From a virus: a stretch of DNA of 39,500 nt. Shown here in pieces: positions 25,798 through 37,000 of this stretch. Position numbers and translations under genes: made by a program. The notes beneath the pieces are model-generated. The model worked only from the letters and a program-made list of their open reading frames with translations. It ran no database searches and was not told the DNA's origin. The stretch lies in IMG/VR virus record IMGVR_UViG_3300009129_000036, positions 1 through 39,500 of that record; one strand, 5' to 3'. Position 1 is the stretch's first letter. Every line of letters begins with the position of its first letter.

Positions 25798-27021
25798 ATG
25801 GCATTACAATTTACAAGAAATGCAAATGTATATGTTCAGTTGACGTCTGATGGGTCAACTCATGTACAAGCGTGGAAACTCTCTGTGTTAGATGGGTTTT
25901 CTTTTAGTCAAGCTATTAATAGCTCGGAAATAACAATTAATGAAGCAGGTTCTGCCTCTCGTAGAGCAAGATTGCTTTTTAACGATAGTCTAGCTCCTGT
26001 TGAGTGGTCGTTGAGTACTTATGCTCGTCCTTTTGAAAGAGCTGTTCCTACTTCTGAAGCAGGAAGCCCTGAAGATCCTCTTTGGGCAATGCTTTTAGGT
26101 GCTGATTCTTATGATACTTCTTTAGGCACTTATGCTAACTCAGCTGTAGCTGAAGAGATCGTTTCTCCAGAAAGTCCTGAGAATGCTTATAATGTTAATA
26201 ACAGATTAACTACCTCACAAACTTGGAATTTTGGAGGTTCAAATGTATCTTCTCTTTCAGATAACTGGAAAATTTACTTTAGTTTTGAAGATACTGGAAA
26301 TATTCAAGTTTATCAATTAGATAGTGCTGTTGTTAATTCTATGTCAATGGATTTTGATATAGATGGCATTGCTACTATTGCTTGGAGTGGTATGGCTAAA
26401 TCTTTGACAGATGCAGGAACTTCTGTTCCTACTGATCTTACTGCAGGAGGTTCTCCAGCAGTTATAGAAGAAGGATTAACGGATACTACTAACTTTATTC
26501 GTAATCGTATTTCTACAGTTGATTTAGTTAGAACTGACAAGCAGGTAGGTTCTCCTGAAGCAGGAGATTCTGGTTCCGCCGGTTCTCCGCCTATTGTAGA
26601 TGTTTATAATCTTGTTCTCACTGGCGGAAGCTTTAGTATTGAGAATAATATTAATTATTTGACTCCGGAAGAATTGGGAGTAGTTAATGCTCCTCTTGCA
26701 AATATTACAGGAGCTCGTTCAGTTTCTGGTTCTATGACTTGTTATCTTGACAATGCTGATGGTGAGAGTAAATCTGGAGAGCTTTTTGCAGACTTAGTAT
26801 CTGATACTGAAACAGTTAGAAATGTGTTTAATATGTCTGTAAATATTGGAGGAACGACCGGATCTACTCCTAGAGTATACTTTGATTTACCTACAGCTCA
26901 TCTGGAAGTTCCTACTGTTAATGTTGAAGATTTGCTTACTTTGGAAGTAAATTTCCACGGTCAGGTAGCAGACGGTAATGTAGATAATACTGACGAAGCA
27001 ACAATCATATATAATGTCTAA
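25798..27021 (+). CDS. Major tail tube protein (407 aa)
   Basis: Located after the tail terminator, the usual place for the tube protein, and beta-rich throughout. Contains AWKLSVLDGFSFSQAINSSEITINEAG near the start and GGSFSIENNINYLTPEELGVVNAPLANITGARSVSGSMTCYL in the second half, the tube-fold signature. Larger than simple tube proteins (about 200-250 aa), so an extra domain is present. AGGAG ribosome site within a small TTTTTCT/AGAAAAA hairpin. Confidence 0.75.
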   Translation: MALQFTRNANVYVQLTSDGSTHVQAWKLSVLDGFSFSQAINSSEITINEAGSASRRARLLFNDSLAPVEWSLSTYARPFERAVPTSEAGSPEDPLWAMLLGADSYDTSLGTYANSAVAEEIVSPESPENAYNVNNRLTTSQTWNFGGSNVSSLSDNWKIYFSFEDTGNIQVYQLDSAVVNSMSMDFDIDGIATIAWSGMAKSLTDAGTSVPTDLTAGGSPAVIEEGLTDTTNFIRNRISTVDLVRTDKQVGSPEAGDSGSAGSPPIVDVYNLVLTGGSFSIENNINYLTPEELGVVNAPLANITGARSVSGSMTCYLDNADGESKSGELFADLVSDTETVRNVFNMSVNIGGTTGSTPRVYFDLPTAHLEVPTVNVEDLLTLEVNFHGQVADGNVDNTDEATIIYNV

Positions 27022-27039
27022 GGTCCGGAAAAATAATTC

Positions 27040-27068
27040 TTGACAATTAGGTGTTATTTAGATATAAT
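27040..27068 (+). promoter_or_regulatory. Sigma-70 promoter directly in front of a terminator
   Basis: TTGACA (27040-27045), 17-base spacer, TATAAT (27063-27068). Predicted start near 27075, only about four bases before the terminator hairpin. Confidence 0.85.
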
Positions 27069-27078
27069 TATGAAGATT

Positions 27079-27106
27079 GGGGGAGAAAATTTCTCCCCTT
27101 TTTTCT
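27079..27106 (+). terminator. Rho-independent terminator between the two tube genes
   Basis: GGGGAGAAA pairs with TTTCTCCCC and is followed by TTTTTTCT. It stops upstream tail tube transcripts and, potentially, the short transcripts from the promoter just before it. Confidence 0.85.
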
Positions 27107-27133
27107 ATGAGGAGATAATATAGGGGAGAGAAA

Positions 27134-28045
27134 GTGAGTTTTGAATTTTTAAGAGAAGGGATAGTATGGTTAGAGTATCCTACTAGCACTTTCTATAAAC
27201 TTCATACTACTAAAGATGTTTCTTTTTCTCAAACCTTTAAGCAAGACGAGGTACAGAAAAGAACTTTACACGCTTCCTCCGACTTCATAGAAGATACAGT
27301 TACAAACACAGCAGGACCCGCAGATTTTGATTTTTCAATTTATTTATTGAAAGAAACACTTCTGTTTCAACACAAGCCCTTAGACTTGTTAATAGATTTA
27401 ACCGGAAGCACATTAAATACTTTTAATCTATATTTTGTATATCAGGATTATAGTCCGAATATTTACTATAAAATAGAAAATTGTGTATTTACTAATGGAA
27501 CTTTTAATATTCCCAGAGCGGGGCTTATGACAGTTTCTTTATCCGGACAAGGAACAAAACTTACTAGAAACGCGGCTCCTTTTTCGGTAGGAGTAGGAGA
27601 CTGGGATTCAACCCCCACTTTTGCAGTTTCCAAAGAATTTAGAGTTCAAGTAGGTGGAAACTATTTAGACAATATCTTAGGCGCGTCTTTTGAAATTCAA
27701 AATGATATTAATTGGACAAAAAATGTAACTTTGCAAGAAACTCTTGCAGTAACAGATTATACTGATACTATATATCCTTCTGGTTTTACTTTAAACGGAA
27801 GGTCTATGGCAGGAAGTATTAACCAATATATCGACGAAACAAATTCACAGTCTAACGATAATGTTTTAACATGGGCAGAGGGAACCTCTGTTCAAATACA
27901 AGCAGGACTGTCTGCGTCTGATTATCAGATAGATATATCTTTACCCAATGCATCTTTTACTAATAGAGCCGCTTTTGGGGATATATTTACTCAAAGTTAC
28001 GATTTTAGGCTTACAAGCGGTACTGCACCAACATTTATATATTAA
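27134..28045 (+). CDS. Second tail-tube-like protein (303 aa)
   Basis: GTG start behind GGGGAGAG. Shares the plan of the preceding tube protein: SFSQTFKQDEVQKRTLHASSDF near the start, and a second half with FRVQVGGNYLDNILGASFEIQNDINWTK and FTLNGRSMAGSINQYID. Probably a paralogue with the same fold, either a minor tube subunit or a tube-initiator-like protein. The promoter/terminator between them suggests separate dosage control. Confidence 0.65.
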   Translation: MSFEFLREGIVWLEYPTSTFYKLHTTKDVSFSQTFKQDEVQKRTLHASSDFIEDTVTNTAGPADFDFSIYLLKETLLFQHKPLDLLIDLTGSTLNTFNLYFVYQDYSPNIYYKIENCVFTNGTFNIPRAGLMTVSLSGQGTKLTRNAAPFSVGVGDWDSTPTFAVSKEFRVQVGGNYLDNILGASFEIQNDINWTKNVTLQETLAVTDYTDTIYPSGFTLNGRSMAGSINQYIDETNSQSNDNVLTWAEGTSVQIQAGLSASDYQIDISLPNASFTNRAAFGDIFTQSYDFRLTSGTAPTFIY

Positions 28046-28058
28046 AAAAGGAATTTTA

Positions 28059-28505
28059 ATGAAATTAACAGATTTAATGGTAGATACAAAATCTGCTTGG
28101 ATGGATTTTCCTGGGTCTCCAGATTTTCAAGTAGAAGTATGTAATCTATCTAGAAAAGAATTAGTGTCTTTGAGAAAAAGGTGCACAGTTAATAAATTCG
28201 ACAGAAAAACTAGACAAATGGTAGAAGAGTTAGATGAGGATAAGTTCGTTGTAGAATTTTCCAAAGCTACTATTAAAAATTGGAAGGGATTAAAGCTAAA
28301 GTATTTGGAAGATTTGATACTTGTGGACTTAAAAGGGCAGGACGAAGAAGAAGAACTAGAATATAATCAAGAACAAGCGGAGGTGCTAATATCCAATTCT
28401 GCAGAATTTGACAATTGGATTAACGAAGTAGTCTTTGACCTAGGCAACTTTCGTGGAAGAACAAAAAGAGCTTCTGTGGGAGCGACTAGAACACTGGCAG
28501 AATAA
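28059..28505 (+). CDS. Tail assembly chaperone, G-like (148 aa)
   Basis: AAGGA ribosome site before ATG 28059. Acidic, helical protein directly between tube and tape measure genes, the place of lambda gpG. The gene overlaps the following frame by 53 bases, as in chaperone pairs expressed as G and frameshifted GT. Likely wraps the tape measure during tail assembly. Assignment by position and composition. Confidence 0.75.
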   Translation: MKLTDLMVDTKSAWMDFPGSPDFQVEVCNLSRKELVSLRKRCTVNKFDRKTRQMVEELDEDKFVVEFSKATIKNWKGLKLKYLEDLILVDLKGQDEEEELEYNQEQAEVLISNSAEFDNWINEVVFDLGNFRGRTKRASVGATRTLAE

Positions 28506-28839
28506 TAGTGCGATAGGCATGACAAAAGAAAAGTATTTGGATGTACAAGATCAAATAAATCAACCTCCAAATATAGAAAGATGTCCTCCCGGGATAGAAG
28601 ATTTTCCAGAAACAGTAATAAACGCATTAGAGATATTTAGTTTTTTAGGGGATAGAATGTATCCTGAAATAGGTTATGTAGGCAAAGACTATACTAACTT
28701 ACCTATATTAATGCAACTTTATAATATTGATAGTAAAGAATTATTATTAGAAGTACTATCGAGGCTTGACGCAGAAGCGATTAAAACCTCTCAAGAGAGG
28801 CTTAAACGTGAATATGACAAGATAAAGAGAAAACGTTAG
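28453..28839 (+). CDS. Tail assembly chaperone, T-like frame (128 aa)
   Basis: Open from 28444; GTG 28453 has no good ribosome site, so expression by frameshift from the preceding gene is likely. The frame is +1 (or -2) relative to that gene, not the common -1. Possible slip points in the overlap are TTT C (28449-28452) and AAA AAG near 28463-28469, where a +1 slip leads from the codon ACA AAA into GAG. The product is acidic then strongly basic (KTSQERLKREYDKIKRKR). Ends overlapping the tape measure start by one base. Confidence 0.65.
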   Translation: MEEQKELLWERLEHWQNNSAIGMTKEKYLDVQDQINQPPNIERCPPGIEDFPETVINALEIFSFLGDRMYPEIGYVGKDYTNLPILMQLYNIDSKELLLEVLSRLDAEAIKTSQERLKREYDKIKRKR

Positions 28840-31800
28840 TGGCAGCAGATAGCACAGTATTACTAGAAATACAAATGACCAGTAAAGGTTTAAAAGTAGC
28901 CCAGAAAAATCTGGATAAAACTACTGCGTCCGTAAATAAGCAAAGCAACGCTACGAAAAACTTAAATAAACAAAACGATAATTTCCATAAGGGAATGAAA
29001 GGAGTAGGGCAGGCAGGTCTTTCTGGAGCTAAAGGCTTCTCTAAGATGAATCAAACTATGGGAGGCTCTTCAGGCCTCGTTGCCGCATACGCTACATTAG
29101 CAGCAAACATATTTGCAGCAACGGCAGCTTTTAATGCTTTAAGAAATGCCTCTAAAGTAGGTCAATTGGCCGAAGGATTAGACTATGTAGGGGTTGCTGC
29201 AGGTAGAAATCTAGGATTCTTAGCGGATAATTTAAAAGCAGTTACTGGAAATGCAATTTCAACAGAACAAGCTCTTAGGTCCACCGCTTTAGCAGCCTCT
29301 TCTGGCTTTTCAAATAAACAATTAACAGATTTAGGAAAAGTAGCTAAAGGAGCTTCCATAGCTTTAGGAAGAGACTTGGGCGATGCTTTGGATAGGCTTG
29401 TTAGAGGTACTGCAAAACTAGAACCAGAAATTTTAGATGAATTAGGCATCTTTGTTCGTTTAGACGATGCTGTAAAAAATTATGCAGATTCAGTAGGTAA
29501 GGCAGTAGAAGATGTTTCTGAGTTTGAACGTAGACAAGCTTTTCTTAACGAAGCAACCCTAAAAGGTTTACAAGCCTTTGGAGATATAGCAGATGCCGCA
29601 GATGCTAATCCTTATGATCAATTAGCGGCTACTTTTAATAATTTAACTCAAGAAATATTAAAATTTCTAAATAAAGGTCTAATTCCTACATTTAAATTCT
29701 TTTCCCAAAATGTTCTTAGTTTAGGTGGAACTATAGCTGTTTTAGGTTCTGGTGTTGCTCGAAATATGGTAGGTGCTTTTTATGACGGGGCTGCAGGAGC
29801 TGCTGCGGCCGCACAAAGTATTACACAAACTAATGCGGCTGCTTTAGGTAATTTAGAAGTTACTAAGGCTCTTCCAAAAGCTTGGCAAAAAGTAAGCGAA
29901 TCAATTACTTCGGGAAATGCTTCTGTAAGTACTATGAATGAAGGATTACAAAGCTTGGATCATTCTCTGGCGACTCATAATGGTCAATTAAAAGAACAAG
30001 CGAAATATAGTAATAAAGAATCAGATGCTTATAAAAATAAATCCAAAACAATACAAGGGTTGACTCAAACAAGAGCTAACTTAATTAATGTAATGAGAGA
30101 CCAAAATAAACAAGGCGCTTTAATGGGTAGAGCTAATGCTATTCAAGCCGCTAGCACCTTGGATTTAGGAGAGTCTTGGAGATTTGTAAAAGAATCAACT
30201 AAAGAATATGGAGAAAGCTTAGTAACAACTAATAAAAGCGGAAAAGCTACAAAAGGAATGTTGCATGGTTTAAAGGTAGGAGCTTTTGGAGCTGCTACTG
30301 GATTCAAAGCTCTTGGAACCGCAGTACTTACTTTCTTACCTTATTTAGGTCTAATACTAACTTTTGGTCCTATGATTTATGATTTTTTTAAGAATAAATT
30401 ATTTCCAGAGACTTTAACAGGAGATACTAAAGCTGCTATAGAAAGCTTAGACAAGATTGGAGATACTATCGAGTCTTTAACTAGAAAAAGTGATAAAGGT
30501 ATTTTATCTGTTACAGAATTTTATACAGCCTCGGCAGGAGTTGTACAGCAAGCCTCTGATGCTATAGTAATAGCTATGCAAGAAGATATTAAAGCGGGTA
30601 AGAAAAACGAAGAAGAGTTTGAAAAAATGTCTTTTGAAATGCAAGCTCTAAAGGATAAACTAGCGGCTAAAGCCGGAGGGACTAGTCCCATTGGCTATAC
30701 TGACTCTGACTATCAACAAGATAAATTAAGATTAAAATCTTTACAAGGACAGATAGTAGACTTAAACAAGACTATGGGAGATTCTGGTCAACGTAATTCT
30801 CAAACCATTGCCGCTGCGGAAGCCGCCTATGCCGCACTAGCTGCACAAACGGATGAGACAGGAGAGATTCCGTTAATAGGGGGCAAAACTTTAGACGCTC
30901 TACAGGGAACTATTCAAGGCTTTAAAGACGGCACAGTAAGTGTTTTAGATTTAACTAATGCTTTTTCTGCTGCTTCTTCTCCACAACAAAGAGTTTTGGC
31001 AGGATTCCAAAATATGGATTCTGCTTTAAAAGATTTACAAACTGTAAATAATGACCTAGCCGCAAAAACAGTCACTCCTTTTGATAAGCAATTAGAATCA
31101 GTTGATAGACTTATAAAAGGGTTTAATGAGGGAGAGGCAGCGGCAATAGATATGTTTCTCAGTTACGAGGAAGGACAAGCAATACCTGCGGAAGCTACAA
31201 AGGCGCTTGTTGAGCAGCATAAAAAAATAGCAAAAGCAGGATTTGCTAACATACAGCAAGCAAGAGACTGGTCGGAGACGTTGAAAACAAATGTAGCTAG
31301 GCATCAAGTGCTTCCTGGATTAATACAAGAGGCAGGCGAAAAAAGTAAACTATCTAATAAATTTAGAAAAATAGATTCAGACTTTTTAAAAGCAGCTATT
31401 GATGATGAGAATGCTTTACTAGTATTACAAAGAGAAAAAATTCAGAATGAAATAGATATTTTAGAGGCAACCCTTAAATTAAATTCGGCAGACGAAGCTA
31501 GTGCTGCTAGAATGATAGCTCTTAAAACCCAATTAAGAGCTGTTTCTGAGAGAGAAACGAAGAATAAGACTGCAAGTCAAGAAATAGCTATCCAAGAGAT
31601 AAAAGATACGCAAAAACTTTTCGACTTAAGAAAAAAATTAGTCGCCGCACAACAGGCGGAAGTGAAAGCGGCAATGGAGAGACGAAATATAGCTAGAGAT
31701 ATAGCTAGAATCGAATCGGGTGCTGATGACTTAAGCGCAGGTGGAAAATTAGCTTTATTTAGATTAGAAAAAGATACTAGAATTGCATTAGAGAAACAAG

Positions 31801-33263
31801 CCCTTGAAATGCGCCTGGTTGGCATAGATTTAGAATATTCCTTATTAGAAGCTCAACTTGAACTATTAGTAGCAAGGGCCGAGTTGGATGGAAAAACATT
31901 AAAAAATGAAAAAACAATAAGAGATTTATATACTCAAGGAAGAGAAGCCTCTAAATCCGCTGCCAGGGAAGAGCACAGCCTAGCATTAGATAGGATAAGG
32001 CTGGAAGAAGCTCAATTAAAGAGAGCAGTAAAAGATGCACCTTCTCTAACAGAAAGACTTACAGGCACAAGTAGTATAGCACGTACTATGAGTAGTGCAG
32101 CAGCTAATTATGGAAGTGAGGTAAACACTCAAAATGAAGCTGTTAAAGCAGCAGAAGAAAAATATAACAAAGCAGCAGATCCTATGCTGGGAGGCGATAT
32201 GTATGCTGCCAAGGATGCATTGGACGAAGCAAAAGAAACAGCTAAAGCTTCTATACAGGAAGCTAAAATGACGATGTTAGAAGCTAGTTTAGCTCCCTTT
32301 ATAGACCAGCTCAAACAATTAGGTCCAGAAGGAGAAATGGTAGCTGCTATTGCGCAAACTTCTTTAATAGTTGCAGATTCTTTTAAACATATGTCTATGG
32401 AAGGAATAAAAAGCGGAGAAGCTTTTGCAGCAGCCGGAAATATGATAGCCGGAGTTGCTTCTATTATGGCTGCTGCTAGTAATGCAAAAATAGCGGGAAT
32501 AGATAAAGAAATAGATGCAGAAAAGAAAAGAGACGGAAAATCAAAAGAAAGCTTAAATAAAATCAAACAATTAGAAGCTAAAAAAGAATCTCAAAAGAGA
32601 AAAGCTTTTGAGCAGAATAAGAAAATGATGATGGCTCAAACAGTTATGAATACTGCTGCAGCTTATATGGGTATTATGGCTGCCGAATCTGAATTTGGAA
32701 TGTTAGCACCCGTCTTAGCTGGTGTAGCTTTAGTTATGGGAGCAGCTCAACTTGCTATTATTGCAGGAACGTCTTATGAAGGCGGAGGAGGTAGTGTTGG
32801 ATCTGCCCCAGCCACCCCAACCATAGCAGTAGGAGAAAGAAAATCTTCTGTAGATTTAGCTAAATCTCAAAGTGCCGGCGGCGAGCTCGCCTACCTCAGA
32901 GGCGCTCAAGGAACTGGAGGTCCTGAAAACTTCACTCCTGCGTTTATGGGAGCAAATTATAGAGCTACTGGAGGAAGAACCGCGGGTTATGTAGTAGGAG
33001 AGCAAGGGCCAGAATTATTTGTGCCAGAGATGCCGGGAAGAGTAGTACCTAATAATGAAATAGGACAAACTGCACCCACTAACGTTAATATTAATATTCA
33101 AGCTCTTGATTCAGAAGGAGTTGATAGAGTTATGGAAGGTCAAACAGGAAACATTATCTCAATGATTAGAACAGCAACTAATGCACATGGAGAAGATTTT
33201 TATAACAATATAGATACAGAAGCATTATCTATACCTAATTCTGTAAGAATAGATAGGGCTTAA
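28839..33263 (+). CDS. Tape measure protein (1474 aa)
   Basis: The longest complete tail gene; its length sets tail length. Begins at GTG 28839. Long helical repeats, heptad-rich central region (about residues 850-1150), and hydrophobic segments at about residues 82-102, 485-515 and 1275-1300 that could insert in the host membrane on DNA injection. The C-terminal 150 residues are Gly/Ser/Thr-rich and soluble (YVVGEQGPELFVPEMPGRVVP), a typical tape-measure C-terminal motif. By the usual 1.5 angstrom per residue rule, a tail of roughly 200 nm would be expected. Confidence 0.95.
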   Translation: MAADSTVLLEIQMTSKGLKVAQKNLDKTTASVNKQSNATKNLNKQNDNFHKGMKGVGQAGLSGAKGFSKMNQTMGGSSGLVAAYATLAANIFAATAAFNALRNASKVGQLAEGLDYVGVAAGRNLGFLADNLKAVTGNAISTEQALRSTALAASSGFSNKQLTDLGKVAKGASIALGRDLGDALDRLVRGTAKLEPEILDELGIFVRLDDAVKNYADSVGKAVEDVSEFERRQAFLNEATLKGLQAFGDIADAADANPYDQLAATFNNLTQEILKFLNKGLIPTFKFFSQNVLSLGGTIAVLGSGVARNMVGAFYDGAAGAAAAAQSITQTNAAALGNLEVTKALPKAWQKVSESITSGNASVSTMNEGLQSLDHSLATHNGQLKEQAKYSNKESDAYKNKSKTIQGLTQTRANLINVMRDQNKQGALMGRANAIQAASTLDLGESWRFVKESTKEYGESLVTTNKSGKATKGMLHGLKVGAFGAATGFKALGTAVLTFLPYLGLILTFGPMIYDFFKNKLFPETLTGDTKAAIESLDKIGDTIESLTRKSDKGILSVTEFYTASAGVVQQASDAIVIAMQEDIKAGKKNEEEFEKMSFEMQALKDKLAAKAGGTSPIGYTDSDYQQDKLRLKSLQGQIVDLNKTMGDSGQRNSQTIAAAEAAYAALAAQTDETGEIPLIGGKTLDALQGTIQGFKDGTVSVLDLTNAFSAASSPQQRVLAGFQNMDSALKDLQTVNNDLAAKTVTPFDKQLESVDRLIKGFNEGEAAAIDMFLSYEEGQAIPAEATKALVEQHKKIAKAGFANIQQARDWSETLKTNVARHQVLPGLIQEAGEKSKLSNKFRKIDSDFLKAAIDDENALLVLQREKIQNEIDILEATLKLNSADEASAARMIALKTQLRAVSERETKNKTASQEIAIQEIKDTQKLFDLRKKLVAAQQAEVKAAMERRNIARDIARIESGADDLSAGGKLALFRLEKDTRIALEKQALEMRLVGIDLEYSLLEAQLELLVARAELDGKTLKNEKTIRDLYTQGREASKSAAREEHSLALDRIRLEEAQLKRAVKDAPSLTERLTGTSSIARTMSSAAANYGSEVNTQNEAVKAAEEKYNKAADPMLGGDMYAAKDALDEAKETAKASIQEAKMTMLEASLAPFIDQLKQLGPEGEMVAAIAQTSLIVADSFKHMSMEGIKSGEAFAAAGNMIAGVASIMAAASNAKIAGIDKEIDAEKKRDGKSKESLNKIKQLEAKKESQKRKAFEQNKKMMMAQTVMNTAAAYMGIMAAESEFGMLAPVLAGVALVMGAAQLAIIAGTSYEGGGGSVGSAPATPTIAVGERKSSVDLAKSQSAGGELAYLRGAQGTGGPENFTPAFMGANYRATGGRTAGYVVGEQGPELFVPEMPGRVVPNNEIGQTAPTNVNINIQALDSEGVDRVMEGQTGNIISMIRTATNAHGEDFYNNIDTEALSIPNSVRIDRA

Positions 33264-33265
33264 TC

Positions 33266-34006
33266 ATGGCTGTTTTTACTGATTTTCAAAATATACTGCC
33301 TTCTCCTACTCAATCCATAGATTATTCTGGAGGAACTACTCAAACAGGTACTGCAACGGGGCCAGGATATGCTTCTGTAAAATTATCTTCTAATAGCCCT
33401 ACTATGACTAGTAAAACTAATTCAGGCAGACTGCTTAGCAGAGCTGTAGGCGCACATAATTGGTCTATAGATATTTCTTACAACCCCATGACCAGAGCAG
33501 AGTTTGAACCTATATATGCTTTTCTTATTGAAAAGCGAGGAATGTTAAGTCCCTTTTATGTAGAACTTCCTCAGTATGCCGCACCTAGAGACACTACTTT
33601 TGCAGCTAGTGGTTTTTCCGATACCTTATCGGGAGATGCAGGTTCAGCAGGGGATTCTATTCTTGATAGCGTTACTGCGGTCAGTTATGATGTAAGTGTT
33701 GATAAGACTCCAATACCTGGAGATTTATTCAATATAGCAGACTCTAGCGATTCCAACCATAAAAAAACTTACATGGTTACTAGAGTAGAAACTAATTCAG
33801 ACTATCTTAGTTCGAGAGGGCAGCCTGCCACAGAAGAATTAAGAATTAGCTTTACTCCGGGACTTCAGAGAGCTACTGATGCATCCGCAACACTTACTTT
33901 CACTTCTCCAAAAATCAAAGTAATTTTAGACAAAAGTATTCAAGAGTATTCTCTAGGAGTTGATAATTTATATAATTTTTCTTTAAAGTTAAAAGAGGTA
34001 CAGTAG
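33266..34006 (+). CDS. Distal tail / minor tail protein (246 aa)
   Basis: Immediately after the tape measure gene, where distal tail or minor tail (gpM-like) proteins are found. Beta-rich, with [23 protein letters not shown] and [20 protein letters not shown], patterns common in tail-tip ring proteins. The C-terminal end ([22 protein letters not shown]) is also strand-like. Exact homologue not identified. Confidence 0.65.
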   Translation: MAVFTDFQNILPSPTQSIDYSGGTTQTGTATGPGYASVKLSSNSPTMTSKTNSGRLLSRAVGAHNWSIDISYNPMTRAEFEPIYAFLIEKRGMLSPFYVELPQYAAPRDTTFAASGFSDTLSGDAGSAGDSILDSVTAVSYDVSVDKTPIPGDLFNIADSSDSNHKKTYMVTRVETNSDYLSSRGQPATEELRISFTPGLQRATDASATLTFTSPKIKVILDKSIQEYSLGVDNLYNFSLKLKEVQ

Positions 34007-34007
34007 T

Positions 34008-37000
34008 ATGACTAAGAGAGCTCTTAACTCTACTTTGGAGGCGTCCCTTAATTCCGAAGATCCATTTGTATATGCCCACCTTGTAAAATTCGAAAAAGCC
34101 ATAAAAACTATTACAGGCAAGCCCGGAGAACGAGCGGAGGATTATGCCTATCTCACAGATGCGTCTTTCAGTATAGAATTTGACGACGGTTCCTTAGATT
34201 CTCAGAGTAACGCTAATGGTTCTCAAACCTATGTAGCTAACGCACTTGTTAGCGTAGGGGCTGTTTCCGAAACAACGGAAGCTCGCGCATCTACTATCAA
34301 TATAACTTTAGATTCCTCTGCTTTATCAACTTCAACCCCTTCTGAAGCCTTAGTTATTACTAGCACGTACATAGAATCCTATGGGACGGGAAATACAGAT
34401 TTCGTAGATGCAGGCTTTTTAGAAGGCGATAAAATAAAACTTGTAGATACTAGTAGTCCTTATAGTAGCAACCATAATAAGTATGTAAGGATTGATCGTT
34501 TTTCAGAAAATAATACTCGTATACACTATACTTATATGCCTACAGGAGATTCTGATACTGGACTAACTACAGAAAATGGTATTTATTATTCTTTAGAATT
34601 TGCTTCCGAAGAAGTAATTAGTATTTTAAATAGAAAAGATTCAGATACATATGCGGGATATGTAAATAGGGAAGTATTCATATATAAAGCTCATATAAAT
34701 CCCGAAACTGGAGCAATTATAGGGGAACCTTATTTAGCTTTTAAAGGTATCATTTCTGTAGCTAAAATAGTAGAAGATCCTAATTCAAAATCTAGAGTTT
34801 CTTGGACTGTCTCCAGCCACTGGGGAGACTTTGTTAGAGTTAATGGAAGAATGACTTCTGACGCTGCCCATAGAGCTTTATCCCCTGACGGAGTTTCCAA
34901 TCCTCTAGCTCTTATTGATCCTGAGTATGCTAATGACTTGGGTTTTGCTCACTCGGAGCAGGCTATAAATGTTATAGCTACTTATCAAGTTAAAGAAACT
35001 AAAATGAGAATGAAGAAAAAGAGTAGTTGGTTTGGATTAAAAAAATCATACTCTTTACAAGAATATGAAGTAGAAGTTGACAGAGAAGCAGACCTTCGTT
35101 TCAATTTAGAAGCTAAGTATTTACCAGTAGTATACGGTGTTCAAAGAATAGACTCTATTCCTATATTTGCAGATACTGATAAAGACGATTCCTCCTTAGT
35201 ATATGTTGCTTATGCACTATGTGAGGGAGAAATCGGAGGTATATACGATGTATACTTTGATGATCAAAATAGTATTTGTTTAGATAAAATTGATGAAGGA
35301 GCTAGATCAGGAGTTACTGACGGAAATGATGTAGTTTGTATAGGTAGAATGGACTTAGGTAATGTTCTGCAAGGTATAGATACTGTAGACTATAGCACTT
35401 TAACAGCCCTTGATCTAGTGAGTTCAGTCTTAAAACAACAACCTTGGGCAAACGATTATGGCTCCGCAGAACTAATAAATGTTGCAGAATCGAACGCGGC
35501 TGGACCGCAAGCAAACTTTATTTTTGGAACAACTTCAGGAGCTACAATTTCTTCAGGTATTTCTCATGAAAAAGGAGCTATATTTGATAGTCCTATAGAT
35601 GTTAGGCTTTCTATACATACAGGCAAATACAATCAAAAAGCTAGTAGTATGTTGGCTTTAAAAGCTAAAGCTAATGAATTTAAAATACAAGGAACTTATT
35701 ACGAGTCTACCGCCGATTACTGGGGAGCTAATCACAGACTATTAGATACTGCTTATGTAGTAGCCAACTATCGAATCAGCGAGGGAGAGACAGAAATACC
35801 TCACATAGAATATGTAGTTAGAGGAAAATTAATTAATTGTTATAATTATGATCACTCCTATGTCCATGATTCTTCTGATGAATACTCTTCCGACGATATA
35901 GCTAATTTCAGTGTGGGGCAGACGGTAGATTTGAAGAAAACTAGTGATGATTCTAGTTTAGGTACTGGAGTTATTGAAAGTATATTTCAAATTCCAGAAG
36001 AGTCAAAAAAGAGAATTCGTTTGCATGAAGATCCTTCTTTGGGAAGTGTTACTGCTTTTTATGTATCGGATCAAACTAGTCCTGGCAATAAGTGGCATAT
36101 GGTTACTTGGGATCATGCATATCTAACACATGATATTAAAGTAACTATGGAGGCAACAATAGAGTATGTATCTGTTGCTGATGAGGGAGGAACAGCTTAT
36201 GGAACTGCAGAGGGAGAGCCTTTAGGAGAACTAGTAAGAGACGCTTTCCAGCACAATGCAACTAATAACCAATATATGTTTGCAATGACCGCAGACGAAG
36301 CCGAAGTAGAAAATTTACAGATTGAACAAGACGCAGGCTTATTAGAAAATGAAATAGCAGATACTACAACTGTAGGTGCAGATGGTCGCTTAGTAAACTC
36401 TTCTAGCAATATTGCAGGACTAGAAACAGGTAGAAAAATTTTTATGGCTAATGGTATTAACATTGGCAATTCTTTTAATTCTATTCTTGAAGCGGATTAT
36501 ACTTTTACTGACAATACGTCTCCAACCGAGGACACTATTGAAATAGCCGAGGATCTCACTTCCAGTATTTTTGTAGGAGATGTAGTTACTGGAGAGGGAA
36601 TTGTTTCGGGCACTAAAGTTTCAAGTATTTCTTTTAGTAGCCCAAACACTACTATTGCTTTTGATACTCAAGTTACATCCTCGCCTACAGGGACGTTAGC
36701 TTTCCGTACACCAAATCCTAACGCTTCTTTGCAAACTGACTTCTATAATGGGATGCAAATTGTTTTAACAAGAACTTTTTCTAAGGATGGCTCCACTAAA
36801 GTACAGACGAGAAATATAACAGGATATGCTGCAGACCATCAAGTAATACGAGTAGATAAAAACTGGGATTCTTCTTTTATACCTAAAAAAGAGGACGGGG
36901 CTAGCCCTCCTACGTTTACAGATTCTATAGTTATATACTCTCCCGATGATAATAGGGTTTCTACAAATCCCGCTATACAACTACTAGATTATTTAACTAG

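Noticed and set aside
32129-32566. 145-codon minus-strand frame inside the tape measure gene
   Set aside because: Shadow of the Ala/Lys-rich coding strand; no promoter or ribosome site.
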